DNA of 64,000 nucleotides from Stenotrophomonas sp. 704A1 (GTDB taxonomy: Bacteria > Pseudomonadota > Gammaproteobacteria > Xanthomonadales > Xanthomonadaceae), in the NCBI RefSeq assembly GCF_030549525.1, contig NZ_CP130831.1, positions 2,567,501 through 2,631,500 of the forward strand, read 5' to 3'. Shown piece by piece: positions 56,701 through 61,442 of the stretch; position 1 is the stretch's first letter; each line of letters starts with the position of its first letter. Below the pieces are notes generated by a model. That model saw only the letters and a program-made list of their open reading frames with translations. It was not told the DNA's origin and did not search any database. A program made the position numbers and the translations under genes.

Positions 56701-57121
56701 AGCCACGGGTCAGCGGGTTCTGGTCGACGCTCAGGCCGTCCTTGCCGAGGCCATCGGCAACGATGAAGCCGGCCTCGCGGCGCGCCTGCCGCGCTTGTTC
56801 CTGCAGGCGCTGCTGCAGGGCGATCGCCTGTGCCGCCGTGCCCAGGTTGTCGATCGACTGCTGCAGCTTCTGCCGCGCCGCATCCTGCTGCTGGGCCGGC
56901 AACTGGAACTGGATCGGCACGCCGCTGGGCATGCGCCCGCTCTGCGCGGCGCTGCCCTGGGCGGCGCCGCGGTCGGCGAACCAGCCCGGGCTGAATGCCT
57001 GCTGCGCCTGGCTGGCCGGGGCCACCATGCTGCCCAGGGCGACCGCGATGGCCCACGCCATCGGGTGATTGCGGCGCATCGGCGCGGCCGGATGAACAGC
57101 GGACGGGAGCGGGTGCGACAT
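44744..57121 (-). CDS. pdtA: Giant two-partner secretion exoprotein TpsA (FHA family, PdtA-like)
   Basis: A 4125-residue filamentous-hemagglutinin-type exoprotein. A long signal peptide (about residues 1-38) and a helical stretch (about 65-105) precede the TPS domain (about 110-400, TFNIGGNTTLNFLQNPDWAV, NRVNDPAARPSQILGQLNAN, VFVANRNGVVFGN). The TPS domain carries the NxNGxxF-like motifs (NANGTVF, NRNGVVF) that TpsB recognises. The body is a long beta-helix of short repeats with GGxL and DLSG patterns. The end (about 4070-4120, MRKSQDDARRNQPSVISVQI) matches the DUF3739 tail. GAGG precedes the ATG at 57121. A Pho-box-like repeat lies 90 bp upstream. Protein type, neighbours and size agree with PdtA, a phosphate-starvation exoprotein linked to virulence in P. 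aeruginosa. Cys is rare except in one duplicated module. Confidence 0.93.
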   Translation of the reverse strand: MSHPLPSAVHPAAPMRRNHPMAWAIAVALGSMVAPASQAQQAFSPGWFADRGAAQGSAAQSGRMPSGVPIQFQLPAQQQDAARQKLQQSIDNLGTAAQAIALQQRLQEQARQARREAGFIVADGLGKDGLSVDQNPLTRGWLNAREAIQSQGSDGRVQVTVEQTADKAILNWETFNIGGNTTLNFLQNPDWAVLNRVNDPAARPSQILGQLNANGTVFVANRNGVVFGNNSQVNVRNLLAAAARISDAQFRDNGLYSPDANSSALSDAFGKVMVEQGARITTHEPTSATRGGGYVLLAGHSVENAGQIEARKGQVQLAAGDSFVIRRGVGTAANTSSTTRGNEIAPRFISGSTAGSVRNTGLLRAREGDVTLAGRTVEQAGVAVASTTLAQRGTVHLLTSSSDAAASVTLADGATTAVLLEDDGKATALDSQRDALIKESAEQDALRAASRSSTFDNLSQHADRRDQSRVEIVSGGDIAFSGNSLTLATGGQVIADAADRSQLDSTARVDVSGAVGVRVSMESNSVQVKVQGNELRDALDNRDSGKLISSEVWVDRRQLIHVPAGTGGYEGDRWYAGGGLLEVGGYLDNQGHSISEWAAQGGTVLLGGKEVIAGSGSRINLAGGSLDVQSGMVQQSWLRGVDGQVYRLDDAPAEMLFDGLYSGYEVTQARWGVTESFRNPIVFAAQRAENGYTVGRDAGRLLVSAPTAVLDGQVETGTFQGAQQGRRPDAALEGYAQAQTAVARNAQLYLGRYDALGRNGVFDSDVRLDGSAAPKVTWSLQTPVADDRRNTVWLDGSQLSAQQWGRIDLATAGRAAVAGSLQLQAGGQLNLIGSEVELAGDIRIAGGQVQAGNLLDVLGRPTALLRAGRAQVAIAEGTRIDLSGAWSNASLGSALDAGRAWTDGGSLRLQNSHDVRVGAQARVDVDAGAAMDERGKGTIGKGGSVSLQANSGEVSSDGSGRVRLGEGSRFSALGQGSGSFALGTGGAVVVGDDVPAGDALQLHTARFGSGFAQYDINGHQGLEVADGARLVASVPGLRLTQDARTATDRATALATWDAPLYSADPSSGRVSQRAGAGISLRSDRNSVGGDLRIGKDALVAVDPGQTISLLGAGNIDVEGTLRAKGGRILIDDVRAENALYAGQRSERTWRLAEGALLDADADAVSLADASGRLQGQVRTGGRIEIGGALDWETTAFVDNRPPEAFVVVERGARLQARGASADLDVDGQGRVRVDSDGGQIVLRSANALYLEGAMDAAAGGAGARGGTLGLAFGGSIHARGASEEVLRAREITLSQHSAPAQPLPAALEYGHAALSVEQLQAGGFDNLSVFGDIRAVGDVDLRLAQSLRIHGQGTSSLGMAVGAGPSSGVRLSAPYVRLAQARWRQIPGENLLGTAEVASAAPDQHALAVQAELIDIRDVTWLPGFEHVALESRSDVRLTNGIASNGNTSALMTAGSMDVTAARLYPTTGAAGTLVAGASAQTVQTADYWADPDAVLRIHGIGAGTQPAPESALGTLRLVAATVQQGGNVQVPMGALQLGGLILNGTVGSRVELLPGSVTSTSGAGLSLPYGGTVDGVDWRVGTRSVSSPAGISQMGVTLKANEIEVAPGALLDMSGGGELTGAAFVSGRGGSVDVLRTALADANPRYAFSASGNPVYAIVPGRAGTFAPSGEEGFTAPAVGQQITVPAGVPGLAAGTYTLMPASYALQPGAFRVELGATGTSGIAQPIATGTGTWRVSGQQRTALGAAISPLLTDILLTPAAVVRRHSGYNETSYNSFAQSVADRRGESRGWQTIDALGLTLALGEGAGRADAPAIRFAGTARFGAATDNGRGGTLTATLASPAVGSLEIVDGSAPSQARDRGATFSDDALNAFLPARMMIGGQFNQQPSQVAVTGQARSVAIRSGVTLNAPEVLVAAASGGSGILVEAGATLDTLPFASTNPDVNATLPYKVSGGLLAVSNQRLNLITGTTGVEAGPVAIDIGGCQTACEGQTRLVSDGSIAVATDGTLQMRDSASYGTRQLGLSMAALNLGSAEAIAQAAAAGALPSGMTMNQSVLQQLLRGNDATGAPALDTLSLVARDSVNVFGSVDLDARDSATGRSGLQTLVLGAQAIHGYGAATDRARILVDTLVWDGALAATQAPGSNASVPPADPMVDRLGAGQLDIFTRQLRLGRAPLSRPSSEVPANRQVLGFSALNLSASEQLSFSAQGTLDVFQQRGDYLADKGWQYSGGSLGIDTPLLTADPAAQLRVRTGGDFRLQGGTGKAGGDALGSELSIDANRIMLDSTIALASGRLSANAREGITLGSRAALDLAGRKVPLYDVDKFSWGGDVLLSSDTGDIRTDAASRIDVSARNNRGGRLTVSAMAGQADLAGVLQGAASGRYDAGGTLVPYDGGELVVRARQLQDFAGLNQRLTAGGVVGGRSFQIGEGDLRIGDEVKARRVDISVDAGSLTVAGRIDASGEQVGSIRLYARDQLQVDGTLDAHGTGLRVDSHGKIIDSPNRATITLGSAEGAVGLGSAAHLDLRAGSDVAVGEGPGQNDGVARGTLKIDVPRLGSNDAAIAAASGLRIDGAADIQLNGVRRYDDAPLASTADVRGNRAQLVTQQWLDQVVDPHSVAWIDAALGNPDLQQRTAALGDVRLRPGVQVVARRSDANPEGDLTIAGDIDLSGYRYGPDANRADPSRRGFGESASLVLRAEGNINVYGSINDGFAPPPSTPDEGGWQLYEARNGSAGHTPFGGDLVVPVDGVKLQPGTEFQAGTRLNYDVPVESVTLPVGTVLPAPMEISQTLRLPAGTVLGAAVTTQSGQTLAAGTVLQEPLVLAAGARLGAGFRLRSAVQMAAQEWPAGAVLPVALRLAREVELKVGAYIPSLTKVELPGDAPVNLRPADANGNQGRNWALAPMLAEGTTSWDLTVVAGADAGAADPRSRRWGSEGSVVLADTHQGSIGTVKTEIIWVGDRALTEQASLDWIGDTSYAGRPIAELADMFGFTEDEFCAMSADYCGPAPRQVAAQGSLDYWGDESYVGTPAKDFAAMFGMTEDEFCSTAPTYCAGGGTQTEVTTYGKRAGTPAWSVLRTGKGDLELLAAGDVVMKSGFGVYTAGTPTTLGEGRDAAFNSPRAAAPRNTALLGPDLVPGSYDAALAGYQAWYPDHGGNLRVEAGRDIVGDVWTGRAESGTSERDWALYSSAAVGNWLWRQGTGSTTGVEPVPTSWWVNFGTYTNVSTAAGASPRMVGFTGFGTLGGGNLTLEAGRDAGVRDAIGDALGSLTAPRSGAIIAAVGSTGRVSDGQLHLTGGGDLQLRIGGALNPNLRATFSSLNASRAGQNLDLNGTFSNLRGSLQLDAGRIGAMGVTLESYATLGVQRAADLFAPDAARAMGGPVLVLGDAAAQLQARGDVVLGGVADAGRVPLANYSAVLQDDGARAAGSTWFSLWTANTAVDLFSAGGDLAPGLAGPENVTGSNLGLEQVKLAVRGSDDLLNYWLYPSRFSAIAAQGDIKLDRISTTPGTQDVILLAPSATGRLDVLAGGGIFAQRGATQIARSASDARLPGPFDPAFMAEQGDSSGNVTRSRHNLSVDGNNPSPEASLPLFAFGPNTPLTTVSAALAPSRFYAVQGDIIGLATGAQRTLDPNARQRTQLNWFEAAGAVQLRAGRDILGVSMTALNTAPTDITVVAAGRDIVHLDATIAGPGNAEISAGRQLRQEDLGSIVSLGGIIQGDTRPGASIALTAGNQQIDFAALRARYLDSANLADPAQSLASQPGKAVKIYDKELKQWLQQRFGVAADGDGALAAFDALPQEQQRIFLRQVYYAELREGGREYTDVEGPRFGSYLRGREAVATLMPDKDATGATIQRTGDIVMYGGSGVRTEAGGNIELMAPGGQIVVGVQGVVPPASAGLVTQGQGDIRLFSQDSVLLGLSRVMTTFGGDILAWSEQGDINAGRGSQTTLLYTPPRRVYDTWGNVILSPQAPASGAGIATLNPIAEVAPGDVDLIAPLGTIDAGEAGIRVSGNINLAALQVLNAANIQVQGDSKGLPVLASVNVNALASASAAANSASQAAQDVMRKSQDDARRNQPSVISVQILGFGSASSSIDAPARGPTASKDYDVNSAFQFPQASRNDDTQRR
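47963..48216 (-). repeat. Duplicated 37-residue Cys module inside TpsA
   Basis: Two copies of about 110 bp (48107-48216 and 47963-48073), with a 144-bp period, encode SLDWIGDTSYAGRP...ELADMFGFTEDEFC...DYC and SLDYWGDESYVGTP...DFAAMFGMTEDEFC...TYC. Each copy ends with a Cys pair seven residues apart. They interrupt the beta-helix near residues 2968-3053. Confidence 0.85.
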
Positions 57122-57210
57122 CGGGACCTCATCAACCTGGTGGGCCGCGGCAGCGGCGACGATCGGGGAGGCACGCGCAACGCATGCCCTGCCACTGATA
57201 GACGGTTCAC

Positions 57211-57228
57211 GTGACACGAAGCCGACAG
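57211..57228 (-). promoter_or_regulatory. Pho-box-like repeat before tpsA
   Basis: Read on the minus strand it is CTGTCGG-CTTC-GTGTCAC, two 7-mers with 4-base spacing, 10 of 14 matches to CTGTCAT repeats. It lies 90 bp ahead of the tpsA start. This fits PhoB control as known for PdtA. Confidence 0.5.
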
Positions 57229-57266
57229 CGAAGCGCTGCGGCGGCGGGCACCGTCGCGGAAATGGC

Positions 57267-57291
57267 GACGCCGGCCCAGGGGGCCGGCGTC
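57267..57291 (-). terminator. Terminator after the DING-type gene
   Basis: GACGCCGGCCC and GGGCCGGCGTC form a perfect 11-bp stem with a 3-base loop. It starts 32 bp past the stop of the DING gene on the minus strand, with CCATTTCC following. It would separate that gene from tpsA transcription. Confidence 0.65.
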
Positions 57292-57322
57292 GGGTCAAAC
57301 AGGGTTCAACCGGTGCTGCGGA

Positions 57323-58498
57323 TTACAGCGGACGACCGATGCCCGAGCAGGTGCTGGGGTTGTTCAGGCCGGCAGCGCTGCTGGCCAGCACGAAGCGGTT
57401 GCGGATCGCATCGCGCCAGACCTTGGTCAGCGGGATGAAGCCGTGGTCGGTGATCGACTTCTCATACGCGACGGTGTAGGTCGCCGGATAGTGGCGGGCC
57501 AGGAAGCCGCGCAGGCTGGTGGCGACGCTCGAATCCTTGTAGCACTGGCCGATGACCAGGTTGGTGTAGCCGGCGATCGGATAGCCGGCCGACGGGTTGC
57601 CGAACACCGGCACCCAGTTGGCGGGGTTCTCGGCAGCGGTGCCGGTCGGCGGGGCGACGGTGTCCAGGGTGGCCTGCACGCTCACCTGGTCCGGCGAGAA
57701 GCCCTTGACCTTGGCGACCTTGGTCGCATCGGTCAGGCTCGGGATCACGTCCGGGCCGACGTAGCCGATACGGCCTTCAGCAGCGTAGACAGCGTTGTAC
57801 AGCGAGGTACCACCGGTGGCCGGGGCGGCCACCAGGAAGGCCGGCAGGTTGCCGTTGGCATCGCGCTTGTACAGGTCGGCGAAGGTCGACTTGATGGCGA
57901 ACTTGCCGCCCACCAGGTTCGAGGTGTCAGCGTCCTCAGCCGCACAGGCCGCAGTCAGGAAGCGGCTGAACATTTCGCTGGTGCCGCTGCTTTCCGGGCG
58001 GTAGACCACCTGGATCGGGCCGCTGCGGTTGGCGTCGATGGTCGACCAGTCGCTGATCGCACCCGAGAACACGCCGCAGATCTGCGCCACGCTCAGGTCC
58101 ACCGCCGAACCGGCCTTGTTGAACGGAATGGTGACCGAGGTGGCCACCGACGGCACCTGGATCAGCACGCCGTAGCGGTTGGCATTGGTCGGCTGGTTGA
58201 AGTTGGTGGTGTAGGTGCTCAGTTCGGTGCTGCTCAGCACCGAATCGCTGCCGGCGAAATGCACGGTGCCGGTGGTCGAGAACAGCAGCGAGTTGTTTTC
58301 CAGGAAGGCCTTCTTGCCGGTGCCCGAGCCGGTCACGGCGTAGGTGAAGTTCGCCGGCAGGATGCTGTCGGCCGAACCCTTGTAGAGGTCGGCCGGCAGC
58401 GAGGCGCCGCCGCCGGTGACGGTCTGCGCCGAGGCGGCGCCCACGGTAGCGAGCAGCGCGGTGGCAACCAGCGCGGCCAGGGTCTTGTACTTGGTCAT
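57323..58498 (-). CDS. DING/PstS-like secreted phosphate-binding protein (LapA-like)
   Basis: A 391-residue substrate-binding-fold protein with signal peptide (residues 1-24, ALVATALLATVGAASA). The mature start QTVTGGGASLPADLYKG matches the DINGGGATLP opening of DING proteins, a PstS-related group. Phosphate-loop segments are visible: SSTELSTYTTNF, VYRPESSGTSEMFSRFL with Arg and Ser-Gly-Thr ligands, and GRIGYVGPDV. Two Cys pairs are possible (QICGVF, TAACAAE, GQCYKD, STCSGIG). In P. aeruginosa LapA, a DING-type alkaline phosphatase, is the substrate of the Hxc type II system and sits next to hxcS. Here it follows gspF in the same place. AGGAGAAG precedes the ATG. A PstSCAB partner set is absent. 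Confidence 0.88.
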   Translation of the reverse strand: MTKYKTLAALVATALLATVGAASAQTVTGGGASLPADLYKGSADSILPANFTYAVTGSGTGKKAFLENNSLLFSTTGTVHFAGSDSVLSSTELSTYTTNFNQPTNANRYGVLIQVPSVATSVTIPFNKAGSAVDLSVAQICGVFSGAISDWSTIDANRSGPIQVVYRPESSGTSEMFSRFLTAACAAEDADTSNLVGGKFAIKSTFADLYKRDANGNLPAFLVAAPATGGTSLYNAVYAAEGRIGYVGPDVIPSLTDATKVAKVKGFSPDQVSVQATLDTVAPPTGTAAENPANWVPVFGNPSAGYPIAGYTNLVIGQCYKDSSVATSLRGFLARHYPATYTVAYEKSITDHGFIPLTKVWRDAIRNRFVLASSAAGLNNPSTCSGIGRPL

Positions 58499-58807
58499 GA
58501 TCTTCTCCTGAAGGGTTTACTGCGAAGGGAAACGCCAAGGGAGGAACGGTCACTACACGCCTGCTGTCGCCAGGGGCCTCCCAGCCCGCTCTGCGACGAC
58601 GGGCCCATGCTGGTCGCGGCCGATGACAAGCCGCTTAAGAAACCTGTGGAAGATCGAAAAAAGGTGTGGAGGATTGTGTGGATGATCTCTGCACGTGGCA
58701 GCGCCGCGCCGCGCACGGCGAGCGCGGCGCGCGACGATCAGCAACGCGCGTCCGAGCGGCGACGACGCCGCGCAGGACGCGGCGCTGGCCGTGAAGCGCG
58801 CGCCAGG
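58499..58807. other. 309-bp gene-free region between DING gene and gspF
   Basis: It should hold the DING promoter. On the minus strand it has a CTTGTCAT half Pho-box but no clear second 7-mer at the 4-base spacing. An A/T-rich patch (CCACACCTTTTTTCG) could be the gspF terminator or an UP element. I see no coding sequence. Confidence 0.45.
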
Positions 58808-60007
58808 TCATTGCACCAGCTGGTTCATTTCCATGATCGGCATCAGCACGGCCAGCACGATGGTCAGCACCACGCCGCCCATCACCAGGATCATGGTCGG
58901 CTCCAGCAGTGCGGTCAGTGCCATCGCACGGCGCTCGATCTCGCGCGAGATCGTCTGCGCAGCGCGGTCCAGCAGGGGTGCCAGTGCGCCGGTCTTCTCA
59001 CCGCTGGCAACCAGGTGCACCAGGATCGGCGGATACACCTTCTGCACTTTCAGCGCCGCGCCCAGTGCGGCGCCTTCGCGTACGCGCGCGGCCACATCGT
59101 CGGCACAGCGCACCAGCAGCGCGTTGCCCAGCGTCTGCCGCGCTGCCTCCAATGCCCGCAGCAGCGGCACGCCGGCATCGAGCAGGATTGCCAGCGTCGA
59201 GGCGAAACGCGCGCTGTTCACGCCCAGCACGAATCGTCCCAGCATCGGCACGCGCAGCAGCATCGCATCCCAGCGCAGGCGAAGGTCGGGCCGGCGCAGC
59301 GCCAGTCGCCACGCCACCACGCATGCGCCAATGCCCAGCGCCACCCACACGCCCCAGCTGCGCACGAACGCGCTGGCGGCAAGCATCACCTGGGTCAGCA
59401 TCGGCAGGGTCTGCCGTGCCTGCACGAACGCGGTCACCACCTGCGGGACCACGTAGCTGAGCAGGAAGATCACGATCGCCACCGACACCAGGCTGATCGC
59501 TGCCGGGTAGATGAAGGCGGTCAGCACCTTGGCCTGCAGCGCATTGCGTTCCTCGATGTAATCGGCCAGGCGCTCCATCACCCGTGCCAGGTCGCCGGAA
59601 TCCTCGCCGGCACCGACCAGGGCGCGGTAGATCGGCGGAAAGTCCCGCGGCCGCGCCGCCAGCGCCACGGTCAGCCGCTGGCCCGCCCGCACGTCGGCGC
59701 GTACCGCGGTCAACGCCTGCACGACATGCGGGCGCTCGGCCTGTTCGATCACCGCGCTCAACGCGCCTTCCAGCGGCAGGCTGGCCGCCAGCAGGCTGGA
59801 CAGCTGGCGCGTGGCCCAGGCCAGTTCGCTGGCGGACAGGCGGCGTGCCCCCCAGCCACTGCCGGCGCTGCGCGCCGCACTCACCTGCACGGGGGTCAGC
59901 CCACGCCCACGCAGCTGCTGGCGTGCACCGCGCGGGCTGTCGGCATCCAGCTGGCCCTTCTCGATGCGCCCTTGCGGGTTGGCGGCCTGGTAGTCGAACA
60001 GTGCCAT
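58808..60007 (-). CDS. gspF: Type II secretion inner-membrane platform protein GspF
   Basis: A 399-residue GspF with two PF00482-type repeats (about residues 65-185 and 270-390) and three membrane spans: one near 165-190 (FIYPAAISLVSVAIVIFLLS), one near 215-240 and one at the C-terminus (TMILVMGGVVLTIVLAVLMP). The N-terminal cytosolic part starts ALFDYQAANPQGRIEKGQLD, the usual opening. It lies 7 bp after gspE. It couples the ATPase to pseudopilus assembly. Equivalent of HxcS. Confidence 0.95.
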   Translation of the reverse strand: MALFDYQAANPQGRIEKGQLDADSPRGARQQLRGRGLTPVQVSAARSAGSGWGARRLSASELAWATRQLSSLLAASLPLEGALSAVIEQAERPHVVQALTAVRADVRAGQRLTVALAARPRDFPPIYRALVGAGEDSGDLARVMERLADYIEERNALQAKVLTAFIYPAAISLVSVAIVIFLLSYVVPQVVTAFVQARQTLPMLTQVMLAASAFVRSWGVWVALGIGACVVAWRLALRRPDLRLRWDAMLLRVPMLGRFVLGVNSARFASTLAILLDAGVPLLRALEAARQTLGNALLVRCADDVAARVREGAALGAALKVQKVYPPILVHLVASGEKTGALAPLLDRAAQTISREIERRAMALTALLEPTMILVMGGVVLTIVLAVLMPIMEMNQLVQ

Positions 60008-60014
60008 GCGCGCC

Positions 60015-61442
60015 TCAATCGTCTCCGGTCACGCGCAGGATCTCTTCCAGCGTGGTCACCCCGCTGTCCACCCAGCGCTGCCCATCCTGGCGCAGCGTGC
60101 GCATGCCGGCGCGCCGCGCCGCCTCGCGCAGGGCCGGCTCGCCCTGGCCTTGGTGGATCAATGCACGCACCCGGTCGTCCACCACGAACAGTTCATGGAT
60201 GCCGGTACGACCGCGATAGCCGCTGTTGGCGCACGCCGCGCAGCCCACCGCACGCCACACCGTGCGCCCTTCGCCATCCACCTCCGCACGCCGGCACTGC
60301 ATGCACAGCCGGCGCACCAGCCGCTGCGCCAGCACGCCACGCAGCGACGACGCCAGCAGGAACGGTTCCACGCCCATGTCGGCCAGCCGGGTCACCGCCG
60401 AGATGGCATCGTTGGTATGTAGCGAGGCCAGCACGCCGTGGCCGGTGAGCGAAGACTGCACTGCGATCTGTGCCGTTTCCAGATCGCGGATCTCGCCGAT
60501 CATGATGGTGTCCGGGTCCTGGCGCAGGATCGCACGCAGTGCCGTACCGAAGGTCATGCCGATGCGCGCGTTGACCTGGATCTGGCCGATGCCGGCAAAG
60601 TCATACTCCACCGGATCCTCCACGGTGAGGATGTTGCTGGTGGTGCTGTCCAGCTGGCCCAGCGCCGCGTACAGCGAGGTGGTCTTGCCGCTGCCGGTCG
60701 GACCGGTCACCAGCACGATGCCATGCGGCTGCCGGATCAGTCCGGTGAAGGTGGCCAGCGTGTCATCGGCCATGCCCAGGCGCTGCAGCTGCAGCCGGCC
60801 GGCGTCCTTCTCCAGCAGTCGCAGCACGGCGCGCTCGCCATGCCCGGTCGGCACCGTGGAGACGCGGATGTCCAGCGGCCGGCCGCCGACACGGATCGCG
60901 ATGCGCCCGTCCTGCGGCAGGCGCTTTTCGGCGATATCCAGGTGCGCCATGATCTTGATGCGCGACACCAGCGCCGCGTGCAATGCGCGCCGCGGCTGCA
61001 CCATGTCACGCAGGGTGCCATCGACCCGGTAGCGCACCACCGAGTGGGTCTCGAACGGTTCGATGTGCAGGTCGCTGGCGCCATCGCGCGCGGCCTGTGC
61101 CAGCAGCGCATTGATCATGCGGATCACCGGCGCATCGTCCTGCGCGTCCAGCAGATCGGTCACTTCGGGCATGTCCTGCATCAGCCGGTCGAGATCGACC
61201 TCGCTCTCGGCCGCGCCGACCACGGCGGCGGCATCGCCACCGTCACGGTACTGCTCGCCCAGCCGCTGCTGCCAGGCCGCAGGCTCCAGCAGCTGGAACG
61301 GCAATGCGCCATGCCGGCGGCGCAGTTCGGCCACCGCCCAGGCCGCCGTGTCCGCGGTACCGAGCAGCACCGGTTCGCCGTCGGCCTCGGCCAGCATCAC
61401 GCCATGGCTGCGTACCCAGGCATACGGCAGCGGCGCGGTCAC
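60015..61442 (-). CDS. gspE: Type II secretion ATPase GspE
   Basis: A 475-residue GspE. Walker A is GPTGSGKTT near residue 245; the Asp box is DPVEYDFAG; Walker B is DTIMIGEIRDLETA; the His box is GHGVLASLHTND. A zinc tetracysteine motif is present (RRLCMQC then GCAACANSGY, near 380-405). The N-terminal region is short. It overlaps the gspD stop by 4 bases and lies 7 bp before gspF, so M-D-E-F form one operon. Equivalent of HxcR. Confidence 0.95.
   Translation of the reverse strand: MTAPLPYAWVRSHGVMLAEADGEPVLLGTADTAAWAVAELRRRHGALPFQLLEPAAWQQRLGEQYRDGGDAAAVVGAAESEVDLDRLMQDMPEVTDLLDAQDDAPVIRMINALLAQAARDGASDLHIEPFETHSVVRYRVDGTLRDMVQPRRALHAALVSRIKIMAHLDIAEKRLPQDGRIAIRVGGRPLDIRVSTVPTGHGERAVLRLLEKDAGRLQLQRLGMADDTLATFTGLIRQPHGIVLVTGPTGSGKTTSLYAALGQLDSTTSNILTVEDPVEYDFAGIGQIQVNARIGMTFGTALRAILRQDPDTIMIGEIRDLETAQIAVQSSLTGHGVLASLHTNDAISAVTRLADMGVEPFLLASSLRGVLAQRLVRRLCMQCRRAEVDGEGRTVWRAVGCAACANSGYRGRTGIHELFVVDDRVRALIHQGQGEPALREAARRAGMRTLRQDGQRWVDSGVTTLEEILRVTGDD

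Noticed and set aside
57323..58498. PstS of a Pst phosphate ABC transporter
   Set aside because: No pstC, pstA or pstB gene is nearby, and the GGGASLP opening and position after gspF favour a DING/LapA-type secreted protein.
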